DNA of 37,854 bases from Sphingomonadales bacterium (GTDB lineage: Bacteria > Pseudomonadota > Alphaproteobacteria > Sphingomonadales > Kordiimonadaceae): the NCBI GenBank assembly GCA_011088215.1, contig JAALKD010000031.1, positions 1 through 37,854 on the forward strand, in the 5' to 3' direction. The notes under the pieces were generated by a model, which was given only the letters and a program-made list of their open reading frames with translations, did no database searches and was not told the DNA's origin. Made by a program: the position numbers and the translations under genes. Positions 17,233 through 25,049 of this stretch are shown one piece after another (positions within the stretch are counted from its first letter, which is position 1; each line of letters starts with the position of its first letter).

Positions 17233-18210
17233 ATGGCGTATTTAGAAGTTGTAGCCGGTATTGTATTATTAGTAGTTGCCGGGGACTTTTTGGTTCGCGG
17301 TGCTGTGTCCCTTGCACATAAAGCGGGTGTTTCTGCCCTCGTCATCGGCCTGACTATCGTATCAATCGGAACGTCTGCCCCGGAGTTGGTTGTCGGCATT
17401 GATGCGGTTCTTGAAGGCTCCCCCACGCTTGCCCTTGGTAATATTGTTGGTTCCAATATCGCCAATTCACTGCTGGTGGTTGGGTTGCCAGCCATGGTAG
17501 CGCCCATGGCATGCGATGCGCCCCGGCTTGGGCGAAACATCACGATTATGATCGGCGCGACACTGGTTTTCATTTGGTTCGCCCTCGACGGTACAATTAC
17601 GTTCGCTAATGGATTTACTCTCGCCGCGTTGCTTGTATTGTTCCTTATATACTCGGGCAAACGCGCCAGGAAATGCCCAAGCGAACTGGAAGGCATTGAC
17701 GAAATAACAGAGGTAGCGGAGCACCCGATCCCCTACCGAAAATCATGGGCCATGGTTATTGGTGGCCTCATTGGCTTGACGTTTGGTGCAGACCTTTTGG
17801 TCGATGGCTCTATTCATCTTGCCAGAACATACGGCGTTTCAGAGGCTCTTATAGGCCTCACCTTGGTAGCATTAGGTACCAGCCTACCCGAGCTTGTAAC
17901 TGCAATGGTTGCTGCAATACGCGGCCACTGCGATGTAGCAGTTGGCAACGTAATTGGGTCGAACTTGTTTAATATTCTTGGAATCATGGGCGTGTCATCA
18001 ATGGTTGGCACCATCCCAGTTCCAGACAGTTTTCTCGAAGTTGACATATGGGTCATGCTGGGCTCGTCGCTCCTCATTATCCCCTTTACCAAATACCGCG
18101 CCCAGCTGGGCAAAGCTGCTGGATTAATTATGGTCGCACTTTATGTTGGTTATATGATCCATTTGGCCCACAGCGCGGATAGCGCGGCTGTAATGGGCAT
18201 GCCCGTATAA
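17233..18210 (+). CDS. Calcium/sodium antiporter, CaCA family (YrbG-like)
   Basis: An inner-membrane cation exchanger of about 10 transmembrane helices. Both alpha-repeats are visible: GTSAPELVVGIDAVLEG with IVGSNIANSLLVVG in the first half, and GTSLPELVTAMVAAIRG with VIGSNLFNILGIMG in the second. The acidic ion-binding residues (the Glu of PEL in each repeat) are intact. The central cytoplasmic loop (about KRARKCPSELEGIDEITEVAEH) is short, as in YrbG. The length of 325 residues is typical. The 133 bases upstream hold a possible -10 (TATAAC at 17171-17176) and a GGTGTG/CACACC inverted repeat at 17185-17207 in the leader. Confidence 0.93.
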   Translation: MAYLEVVAGIVLLVVAGDFLVRGAVSLAHKAGVSALVIGLTIVSIGTSAPELVVGIDAVLEGSPTLALGNIVGSNIANSLLVVGLPAMVAPMACDAPRLGRNITIMIGATLVFIWFALDGTITFANGFTLAALLVLFLIYSGKRARKCPSELEGIDEITEVAEHPIPYRKSWAMVIGGLIGLTFGADLLVDGSIHLARTYGVSEALIGLTLVALGTSLPELVTAMVAAIRGHCDVAVGNVIGSNLFNILGIMGVSSMVGTIPVPDSFLEVDIWVMLGSSLLIIPFTKYRAQLGKAAGLIMVALYVGYMIHLAHSADSAAVMGMPV

Positions 18211-18290
18211 TTCTCTTCTAAAAAAATCGAGTATAATACTGGCACAATGTTCAGTATAACACCGGCATATCAAACCGGAATTTAACTGAC

Positions 18291-19070
18291 ATGACACAAA
18301 TGATGCCTGCTCCCTCACCGTACAAAACCGCGCTTGTAACCGGTGCCGCTGCGCGCATCGGACGTGCAATCGCAGAGAGTCTGGCCTCCCGTGGAATTGC
18401 TGTTGTAGTCCACCATAGAAATTCTACAACAGAGGCCGAAAGCCTAGTAGAGGAAATTCGTGCAGCTGGCGGTCAGGCGTCATCTGTTAGCGGCGACCTC
18501 GCAGACACGAACGCCGTGAACTCACTAGTCAACGACGCAGCGTCCGCCATTGGCGCACCTATAGATGTACTCGTCAATAATGCGTCGATTTTCGAACCAG
18601 ACACGGTTTTTTCAATGACACCGGAAGGCTGGCAGCGACACCATGCAATCAATTTACAGGCACCGATAAGTCTAAGCCAAAAGCTGTTCGAACAGCTACC
18701 AGAAGGCGAGCAGGGCTGCATTGTCAATATGATTGATCAACGTGTCCTTAAATTAAACCCACAGTATTTTTCGTACACCACGGCAAAAGCCGGACTATGG
18801 ACAGCCACGCGCACCATGGCACAGGCAATGGCACCGCGTGTGCGAGTCAATGCCATCAGCCCTGGGCCAACGCTGGCGAACCAGTTCCAGTCGCCTGATG
18901 ACTTTTCCGCCGAGGAGGCAAACACATTGCTTGGGCGCGGCCCTACCCTCGGTGAAATTACCGGCGGCATAAAGTTTTTGCTTGATACACCATCAATGAC
19001 AGGGCAAATGCTAACATTGGACGGTGGACAGCATCTGGCGTGGCGTACCGCTGATATTATTGAGGATTAA
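18291..19070 (+). CDS. FolM/PTR1-like pteridine reductase (SDR family)
   Basis: A short-chain dehydrogenase/reductase, predicted to reduce dihydropteridines (dihydromonapterin or dihydrofolate) with NADPH. The cofactor loop is VTGAAARIGRAIAES with Arg22, which fits the TGxxxRxG form that marks pteridine reductases. NNAS is at about 96-99. The catalytic residues are Asp149 (NMIDQR), Tyr162 and Lys166 (SYTTAK). An Asp stands where ordinary SDRs have Ser, as in the PTR1 triad, with the same 13-residue spacing to Tyr. The length is 259 residues. folB starts 4 bases after its stop, which supports a role in pterin/folate metabolism. The ribosome-binding site is weak. Confidence 0.82.
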   Translation: MTQMMPAPSPYKTALVTGAAARIGRAIAESLASRGIAVVVHHRNSTTEAESLVEEIRAAGGQASSVSGDLADTNAVNSLVNDAASAIGAPIDVLVNNASIFEPDTVFSMTPEGWQRHHAINLQAPISLSQKLFEQLPEGEQGCIVNMIDQRVLKLNPQYFSYTTAKAGLWTATRTMAQAMAPRVRVNAISPGPTLANQFQSPDDFSAEEANTLLGRGPTLGEITGGIKFLLDTPSMTGQMLTLDGGQHLAWRTADIIED

Positions 19071-19074
19071 ACCG

Positions 19075-19494
19075 ATGGCGACAGACGATACATCAGCCAG
19101 TAGCAATCTTGTCCACCTGCCCTATGCGGACGCCTCCAGGAGTGTGCGGCATGTGTTTGTTCGCGACTATCTGACCGACGCAGAAATTGGTGTGTGGTCG
19201 CACGAAAAAGGCGCGACGCAAAAAGTTCGGATCAGTGTTGATCTTTCGGTGTCGGAAAGTGCGACCCATCACGGCGATCAGTTGGAAAATGTAGTTTGCT
19301 ACAATGAAATTGTACTTGGAATTAGGAAGATAATCGACGCAGGCCACATACAGTTGGTTGAAACCCTGGCGGAAAAAATTGCTGCCATGTCATTGGAAAA
19401 TACACAGGTTATAAAAGCACGCGTGAAAGTTGAAAAACTTGAAGCGGTTGTTGAGGCAGCGAGTGTCGGCGTAGAGATCGAAAGACACCGCTAA
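19075..19494 (+). CDS. folB: Dihydroneopterin aldolase
   Basis: Cleaves dihydroneopterin to 6-hydroxymethyl-dihydropterin and glycolaldehyde in folate synthesis. The FolB pattern is visible: VFVRDYLTDAEIGVWSHEKG, with the conserved Glu after IGVW; a VCYNEIVLGIRKII segment; LVETLAEKIA; and the C-terminal catalytic Lys in VKVEKLEAV. The usual KP is KL here. There is an N-terminal extension of about 20 residues before the core. The ATG at 19075 has TGAGGA upstream, inside the end of the pteridine reductase gene. The length is 139 residues. folK, which often follows, is absent; a 383-base gene-free stretch comes next. Confidence 0.9.
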   Translation: MATDDTSASSNLVHLPYADASRSVRHVFVRDYLTDAEIGVWSHEKGATQKVRISVDLSVSESATHHGDQLENVVCYNEIVLGIRKIIDAGHIQLVETLAEKIAAMSLENTQVIKARVKVEKLEAVVEAASVGVEIERHR

Positions 19495-19877
19495 TTCCAG
19501 AAAATGCCACGATTCAAACGGCTTAACGAAATCGTAATAATTTACCGCTGGCTTGAAACGGCACGCGAGTTGTGCACACCGAATCGCGATCTGCCATAAG
19601 CACTCTAGCCAGACAAGATAACATTTTGAATTTATTTAATATCTCAAACTTGACTATATCATTTATCAATAGTTTCAATGACTTACATTTTTTGCCTAAA
19701 AAATAGGCAATTCGCATCAACGCTAGAGTTACTGCGATGTTGCAGATTTGTGGCACGAATTGCACACAAAGTTATCCACAGGTTTAGTGGACAGTTTTAA
19801 GTGCTCTTTTTCCTAAAAAACTAGCCTATTGATTCCTTCTGCGCATTCCGACAAAAATATGCTTATATAACAAAAAG
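19495..19877. other. AT-rich intergenic region with DnaA box and palindrome
   Basis: No credible gene lies in these 383 bases. They hold a perfect DnaA-box consensus, TTATCCACA, at 19772-19780, and a near match TTGTGCACA at about 19570. A 7-base-arm palindrome, TTGCCTA-AAAAA-TAGGCAA, is at 19692-19710. The middle part is strongly AT-rich. The palindrome lacks a downstream U-tract on either strand, so it looks more like a protein-binding site than a terminator. No terminator for folB and no confident promoter for uvrC was found. Confidence 0.6.
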
Positions 19878-21740
19878 GTGTCCGGTTTGACTGTGTCTAA
19901 TTTATCCAGCGGCGTTGCTGTAATTCGGTCTTATTTGAAGACCGCGCCCACTATTGCGGGCGTGTATCGCATGCTGGATCGGCACGGCGATGTGCTCTAT
20001 GTGGGCAAAGCAAAGCATATTCAAAAACGAGTCACCAGCTATACACAGGTTACCCGGTTGAATAACCGCCTGCAGCGGATGGTCGCGGCAACCCAATCGA
20101 TGGTTTTTGTCACCACAAGAACCGAAGCCGAGGCACTTTTATTAGAAGCGTCGCTGATCAAACGCTTCAAACCAGCTTTCAATGTCTTGCTGAAAGACGA
20201 CAAATCTTTCCCGTATATTTTACTGCGCACCGATCACCAGTGGCCGCAAATAACCAAGCATAGAGGTGCCCGAAAACATAAAGGTCATTACTATGGCCCC
20301 TTCGCCAGCGCAGGCGCCGTAAATCGTACCCTCAACACCCTGCAGAAGGTTTTTCAGCTTAGATCGTGCACCGACAATACACTGGAGTCGCGCTCGCGGG
20401 TGTGCCTATTGTATCAAATCAAACGCTGCTCGGGGCCGTGTGTGGGCAAAACTTCAGGCGACGATTATGCAGACATGGTTGCTGAAACCCGAGCGTTCCT
20501 CGAGGGCAAAAACACCGATATTCAGAAAAAATTTGCTGCATCGATGCAGGCTGCAAGCGACACTTTGGAGTATGAAGCGGCTGCGGTATTCAGAGACCGG
20601 CTAAACGCCCTTACCCAAATTCAAAGCCACCAAACCATGGTTAACGCCATGGTCGACGAAGCTGATGTTATCGCGGCGGCTGAGGTCGGTGGTCAGGTTG
20701 GTATTCAGGTGTTTTTCTTCCGCGCCGGACAAAACTGGGGCCACCGTGCCTATTTCCCCAAGCATGATAAAAGCGATAGCCTGCAATCAGTTCTCGGTGC
20801 TTTCATCGCACAATTTTATGACAACAAGCCCGCACCCAAATCAATATTATTGTCACACACTGTTGACGACCAACCGCTGCTGGCAGCCGCTTTGTCAGAA
20901 CGTATGGAACGCAAGGTTCAAATCGCAGTACCACAGCGCGGCAAGAAATATTTAACCGTGCAGGAAGCGGCCAGAAACGCCAGAGAAGCTGTCGAACGCA
21001 AGTTAGCCGAAACGGCGGGGCAAACCCGTCTGCTAGAAGGCGTAATGGAAAAATTTGACTTGGAATCGCCACCTGACCGCATTGAGATATATGACAACAG
21101 CCACATTCAAGGCAGCAACCCAGTGGGTGCCATGGTAGTTGCCGGACCGGACGGCTTTATGAAAAACAGCTACCGTAAGTTTAACATCAAAGACGATAAG
21201 CTGGAGCCTGGCGATGACTACGGCATGATGCGTGAGGTGCTGCGCCGGCGGTTCGCAAGGCTTATCAAAGAAGATGAGGGCCGCGCGCGCGGCCACTGGC
21301 CCGACCTGTTGCTGATTGACGGCGGCAAGGGTCAATTGTCGGCAGTAGCGGAAACACTGGAAGAATTGGGCGTCACCGATGTGCCAACGGTTGCCATTTC
21401 CAAGGGGCCAGACCGTCATGCAGGCCGCGAGCAATTTCACAGGGTCGGCAAACCAACTTTCACCATGCCGCTTAATGACCCTGTGCTATATTATCTTCAA
21501 CGTCTGCGCGACGAGTCACACCGCTTTGCTATCGGTACGCATCGCAGTCGGCGCTCGGCTGATGTAAAAAAATCGCCACTAGACGGGGTCCCAGGAATTG
21601 GGCCAAAACGAAAGAAGGCGCTCTTGCACCATTTCGGGTCAGCTAAAGCAGTTGTTGGCGCAGATGTTCGTGATATCGAAAGCGTCGACGGTATATCGCG
21701 CGCAACCGCTCAACAAATTTACGATCATTTTCATGAATAG
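19878..21740 (+). CDS. uvrC: UvrABC excinuclease subunit C
   Basis: The nuclease subunit of nucleotide excision repair, making the incisions on both sides of a lesion bound by UvrAB. Domains run in the normal order. The N-terminal GIY-YIG nuclease has AGVYRMLDRHGDVLYVGKAK and KRFKPAFNVLLKDDKSFPYI. The cysteine cluster CLLYQIKRCSGPC follows, then a UVR-motif region near residues 200-240. The RNase-H-like nuclease has IEIYDNSHIQGSNPVGAMVV and DLLLIDGGKGQL. The C-terminal helix-hairpin-helix pair has LDGVPGIGPKRKKALLHHFG. The length of about 620 residues is standard. The start is unsure: GTG 19878, TTG 19887 (better spaced from AAGGTG) or GTG 19893. Confidence 0.96.
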   Translation: MSGLTVSNLSSGVAVIRSYLKTAPTIAGVYRMLDRHGDVLYVGKAKHIQKRVTSYTQVTRLNNRLQRMVAATQSMVFVTTRTEAEALLLEASLIKRFKPAFNVLLKDDKSFPYILLRTDHQWPQITKHRGARKHKGHYYGPFASAGAVNRTLNTLQKVFQLRSCTDNTLESRSRVCLLYQIKRCSGPCVGKTSGDDYADMVAETRAFLEGKNTDIQKKFAASMQAASDTLEYEAAAVFRDRLNALTQIQSHQTMVNAMVDEADVIAAAEVGGQVGIQVFFFRAGQNWGHRAYFPKHDKSDSLQSVLGAFIAQFYDNKPAPKSILLSHTVDDQPLLAAALSERMERKVQIAVPQRGKKYLTVQEAARNAREAVERKLAETAGQTRLLEGVMEKFDLESPPDRIEIYDNSHIQGSNPVGAMVVAGPDGFMKNSYRKFNIKDDKLEPGDDYGMMREVLRRRFARLIKEDEGRARGHWPDLLLIDGGKGQLSAVAETLEELGVTDVPTVAISKGPDRHAGREQFHRVGKPTFTMPLNDPVLYYLQRLRDESHRFAIGTHRSRRSADVKKSPLDGVPGIGPKRKKALLHHFGSAKAVVGADVRDIESVDGISRATAQQIYDHFHE

Positions 21741-21865
21741 CGTGCCAGTTGCCAACGCCAACAAATGTATCCATTTCGTTGACCCGACGCGGTAAAACAG
21801 TATGGTGACCCCAAGAAAACCTCGATGCACGCAAAACAACCCTGTGAAAGCCTCAGCCTGAATTT

Positions 21866-22417
21866 ATGTGGACCCTGTCTAACATATTAACTATGTCGCG
21901 AATATTTGTGATCCCTATTCTGGTCGGCTCGTTTTACATGGAGCAACCGCTGGGCAGTCACATTGCCTTTGTCACTTTCGCGCTGGCAGGCATTACCGAC
22001 TTTTTCGATGGCTATTTGGCGCGCGCCACAGGCAGCGTTTCCAAAATTGGCCAGTTTCTTGACCCTATTGCCGACAAACTAATGGTCGGCGCCATTTTAA
22101 TTATGGTTGTCAGTATAGGGTGGGTATCGGGCCTGCATGTGATTGCCGCCGTGATCATCATGTGCCGCGAGATATTGGTTTCTGGCCTGCGCGAATTCCT
22201 TGCAGGCATTCAGGTCAGTGTACCAGTATCCATGCTTGCTAAGTGGAAAACCACCATGCAGATGATCGCCTTAGGAGCATTGGTCTGGACCGAAGGAGGA
22301 CCGGTATTTGGTCTGCCTGCACTTGAAATCGGACTGGGCTTACTGTGGATTGCTGCTATTTTAACCCTTTATACTGGCTATGATTATTTGCGCGCCGGAT
22401 TAAAGCATATGGTGTAG
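21866..22417 (+). CDS. pgsA: CDP-diacylglycerol--glycerol-3-phosphate 3-phosphatidyltransferase
   Basis: Makes phosphatidylglycerophosphate, the first committed step to phosphatidylglycerol and cardiolipin, in the inner membrane. The CDP-alcohol phosphatidyltransferase signature DGxxAR-x8-Gx3Dx3D is complete in FFDGYLARATGSVSKIGQFL followed by DPIAD. The N-terminus LSNILTMSRIFVIPILV is typical of PgsA. About five or six membrane helices are present in 183 residues. It lies 125 bases after uvrC and 3 bases before moaD. The uvrC-pgsA pairing is widespread in proteobacteria. Confidence 0.95.
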   Translation: MWTLSNILTMSRIFVIPILVGSFYMEQPLGSHIAFVTFALAGITDFFDGYLARATGSVSKIGQFLDPIADKLMVGAILIMVVSIGWVSGLHVIAAVIIMCREILVSGLREFLAGIQVSVPVSMLAKWKTTMQMIALGALVWTEGGPVFGLPALEIGLGLLWIAAILTLYTGYDYLRAGLKHMV

Positions 22418-22420
22418 TCC

Positions 22421-22672
22421 ATGCTCATTAAGTATTTCTCCTGGATACGCGAAGGTGTTGGCAAGGCAGAAGAAAGCCTCGCCAAACCCAGTTCTGTGAC
22501 CACGGTTTCCGACCTCCTTGACCATTTGTCTGGTGTCAGCGAACAGCATTCGGTTGCGCTTAAAGAACGAGTATTCATTAAAGTGGCCGTCAATCAGGTT
22601 CATGCGGGGCATGACGCCGTTATTGGCGACGAGGACGAAATTGCGATATTCCCGCCCGTAACCGGCGGATAG
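22421..22672 (+). CDS. moaD: Molybdopterin synthase small subunit
   Basis: A ubiquitin-fold sulfur carrier that, as a C-terminal thiocarboxylate, gives sulfur to cyclic pyranopterin in molybdopterin synthesis. It has 83 residues and ends in FPPVTGG, with the essential terminal Gly-Gly. The N-terminus LIKYFSWIREGVGKAEESL matches MoaD. It starts 3 bases after the pgsA stop and is followed by moaE after 16 bases. MoeB/MoaA and other Moco genes are not in the window. Confidence 0.95.
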   Translation: MLIKYFSWIREGVGKAEESLAKPSSVTTVSDLLDHLSGVSEQHSVALKERVFIKVAVNQVHAGHDAVIGDEDEIAIFPPVTGG

Positions 22673-22688
22673 ACAACCAGGCTAACTC

Positions 22689-23138
22689 ATGGCATCGATC
22701 AGCGTTCAATCAAACGATTTCGACATCAGTGAAGAGATTGTCGCCCTAAAAAAGGGTAACAACGAAGTTGGTGCGATTGTTACCTTCACTGGCACAGTCA
22801 GAGATGTGGGTGGTACGCTCAAAACCATGACTCTGGAACATTACCCCGGCATGACCGAAAAAGAACTCGAGCGTATCGCGGCCGTCGCCGAAGCTCGCTG
22901 GCCCTTGCTGGGTTGCCGCATAATCCACCGGTATGGCGCCCTCAAACCCGGTGATAATATCGTGCTCGTTGTTACGCTTTCCGCACACCGTGGAGCAGCA
23001 TTTAAAGCCGCAGAATTTTTAATGGATTACCTAAAATCCAATGCACCCTTCTGGAAGAAGGAACAAACAGGCAAAGACAATAGCTGGGTTTCCTCAAAAC
23101 AATCGGATGCCAGCGCCCTCGACAAGTGGGAAAAGTAG
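22689..23138 (+). CDS. moaE: Molybdopterin synthase catalytic subunit
   Basis: The large subunit of molybdopterin synthase, which binds MoaD and converts cyclic pyranopterin monophosphate to molybdopterin. Family blocks seen are GAIVTFTGTVRD, LEHYPGMTEKELERI, IIHRYGALKPGDNIVLV and the active-site region LKSNAPFWKKEQ with its conserved lysines. The length of 149 residues is usual. It is the last gene of the uvrC-pgsA-moaD-moaE run, and a bidirectional terminator follows 18 bases after the stop. Confidence 0.96.
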   Translation: MASISVQSNDFDISEEIVALKKGNNEVGAIVTFTGTVRDVGGTLKTMTLEHYPGMTEKELERIAAVAEARWPLLGCRIIHRYGALKPGDNIVLVVTLSAHRGAAFKAAEFLMDYLKSNAPFWKKEQTGKDNSWVSSKQSDASALDKWEK

Positions 23139-23156
23139 CAGTCGCTTCCTGATAAT

Positions 23157-23183
23157 AAAAAGCCGGGCAAAGCCCGGCTTTTT
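23157..23183. terminator. Bidirectional terminator between moaE and ftsZ
   Basis: AAAAAGCCGGGC, loop AAA, then GCCCGGCTTTTT form a perfect 12-base-pair hairpin with an A-tract on one side and a T-tract on the other. It serves the plus-strand moaE and the minus-strand ftsZ, whose stop is at 23205. It closes the dcw cluster at ftsZ. Confidence 0.95.
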
Positions 23184-23204
23184 ATGCAACTCAATATTAA
23201 ATCT

Positions 23205-24974
23205 CTAATTTTGCTGGCGGCGCAAAAAGCTTGGAATTTCCAGCTGATCCGTCTTGCTTGCCGGTGCGGGCCGGTCCTCTGCCGCCACGCCACCCAGTGT
23301 ACCGCTGGTATCCGGTGCAGCGCTCTCCTCCGGCTCGACTGAACCTGCGTCATTGCTGGCTGCTGACGGCAACACAGTCTCCGCCTCAACGGCATCATTG
23401 TTACGTAGCCCCGACGTCATAAGCTGAAATAAGCTTTTTTTCTGCGCCGGTTCCTGTTTCACTGGCTCTGTCGCCCGCTCTTCACGGTCTTGCGCACCAC
23501 TGGCGTAAGCATCCGCATGACCCGCAGAAACATCCGCTGAAATCTCAACGGCTTCATGAGCCGATTCTTTCGGCGTCATAGGTGCATCAGCAACAAACTG
23601 GTCGTCTCCCTGATTTTCAAGAGCGCGCTTCTCGAGATCAACAACTTCCGGCTCTGACGTTGCATCCGGTTCAAGAGCGACAAATTCAGCCGTCTCATCC
23701 GGTGTGTCTGTCATAGCGCTTGCTGAAGCGTCTTGCGAAGGCTCCTCGGCTGCACCAAATGTCGGCAGGATCAAATCTGCGGCAGCTTCCGATGGTGCTA
23801 CATCGTCTGCCCCCTCTTCCGCTGTTTCGTCCGCAACTTCTTCTGTCACTTCGGCAGTCATTTCAACTTCAATAGCATCCAATGCTTCCTGGATCGGAAC
23901 AACAGCTTCTTCAGATGAAGAGTCCTCATTAGCTGTCTCCGCTGTCTCTTCTGTAGCAACCTCAGCCGTTTCGCGGCGTGGCTCTGGCACCGGCATATAT
24001 ACGCCGCCCGTTCCCTCGATGCCTGTGGCAACGACAGAAACCCGCAGTTTGCCTTCCAGATCCTGATTGAAGGCAGAACCAAACACAATCAAGGCTTCGG
24101 TATCAACTTGGTCACGGACCATGTTAACCGCTTCATCTACTTCAAACAGTGTCATGTCCATGCCGCCGGTCACATTAATGATCACACCCTTCGCACCTTT
24201 AAGCGAAGCCTCTTCCAACAGCGGGTTCGAGATAGCAGCCGCAGCCGCATCCGCTGCGCGGCCATCACCTTCAGCCTCGCCGGTGCCCATCATGGCTTTA
24301 CCCATCTCGGACATCACCGTACGAACATCAGCAAAATCCAGGTTAATCAACCCGGGCATAACCATCAAATCTGTGATACCGCGCACGCCAGAGTGCAGCA
24401 CTTCATCTGCCATGTTGAAGGCGTCTGCAAAAGTGGTACGTTCATTGGCAACCCGGAACAAATTTTGGTTGGGGATGATGATCAGCGTATCAACATGGCC
24501 TGCCAGGTCCTGAATACCCGCTTCCGCAATCTTCATGCGGCGGCCGCCTTCAAACTGGAAAGGTTTGGTCACAACACCAACTGTCAGGATCCCTTTTTCG
24601 CGAGCACGGCGGGCAATAACCGGCGCAGCGCCTGTACCTGTACCGCCGCCCATTCCGGCGGTAATAAAGGCCATGTGGCAACCTGCAAGCATCTCATCGA
24701 TGCGCTCGAGTGCTTCTTCGGCAGCCGCTTCACCGATTTTCGGCTGCGCGCCAGCTCCAAGGCCCTGCGTAATTTCAACACCCAATTGTATGCGGTTGTC
24801 GGCGTTTGCGTTTGCCAGCGCCTGCGCATCGGTGTTTGCAACGATGAAATCAACGCCCTGAAGGTGCGCTGTGATCATATTGTTTACTGCGTTGCACCCT
24901 GCACCACCAACGCCAATCACAACGATCCGCGGTGTCAATTCAGTCAACTCCGTATTCCCAAAATCGATAGACAT
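23205..24974 (-). CDS. ftsZ: Cell division protein FtsZ, with long acidic linker
   Basis: The tubulin-like GTPase that forms the Z-ring at mid-cell. The GTPase core is canonical: [17 protein letters not shown] (about 18-34), the tubulin signature [10 protein letters not shown] (109-118) and the T7 catalytic loop NLDFADV (211-217). The core ends near residue 325. A linker of about 250 residues follows, very rich in Glu, Ala, Thr and Ser, and then the conserved C-terminal peptide [12 protein letters not shown] that binds FtsA. The total of 589 residues is much longer than the ~380 of E. coli, in line with alphaproteobacteria. The ATG at 24974 has GGAGGAA upstream; a seven-codon extension is less likely. 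It lies 75 bases after ftsA, in room enough for its own promoter. Confidence 0.98.
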   Translation of the reverse strand: MSIDFGNTELTELTPRIVVIGVGGAGCNAVNNMITAHLQGVDFIVANTDAQALANANADNRIQLGVEITQGLGAGAQPKIGEAAAEEALERIDEMLAGCHMAFITAGMGGGTGTGAAPVIARRAREKGILTVGVVTKPFQFEGGRRMKIAEAGIQDLAGHVDTLIIIPNQNLFRVANERTTFADAFNMADEVLHSGVRGITDLMVMPGLINLDFADVRTVMSEMGKAMMGTGEAEGDGRAADAAAAAISNPLLEEASLKGAKGVIINVTGGMDMTLFEVDEAVNMVRDQVDTEALIVFGSAFNQDLEGKLRVSVVATGIEGTGGVYMPVPEPRRETAEVATEETAETANEDSSSEEAVVPIQEALDAIEVEMTAEVTEEVADETAEEGADDVAPSEAAADLILPTFGAAEEPSQDASASAMTDTPDETAEFVALEPDATSEPEVVDLEKRALENQGDDQFVADAPMTPKESAHEAVEISADVSAGHADAYASGAQDREERATEPVKQEPAQKKSLFQLMTSGLRNNDAVEAETVLPSAASNDAGSVEPEESAAPDTSGTLGGVAAEDRPAPASKTDQLEIPSFLRRQQN

Positions 24975-25049
24975 TGCCCAGTTCCTCCGTTTCAATTCAT
25001 ATTATCGCACATCTTGTGCCAAGGCCAGCACAGAACACGAAATAACGCG

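Noticed and set aside
19523..19765. 80-codon minus-strand frame in the folB-uvrC gap
   Set aside because: It has a GTG start without a ribosome-binding site and no recognisable domain, and its composition follows the AT-rich background. It may still be checked by conservation.
19495..19877. Chromosome replication origin
   Set aside because: Only one perfect DnaA box was found, and none of the usual alphaproteobacterial origin neighbours (hemE, parAB, gidA, dnaA, maf) is present.
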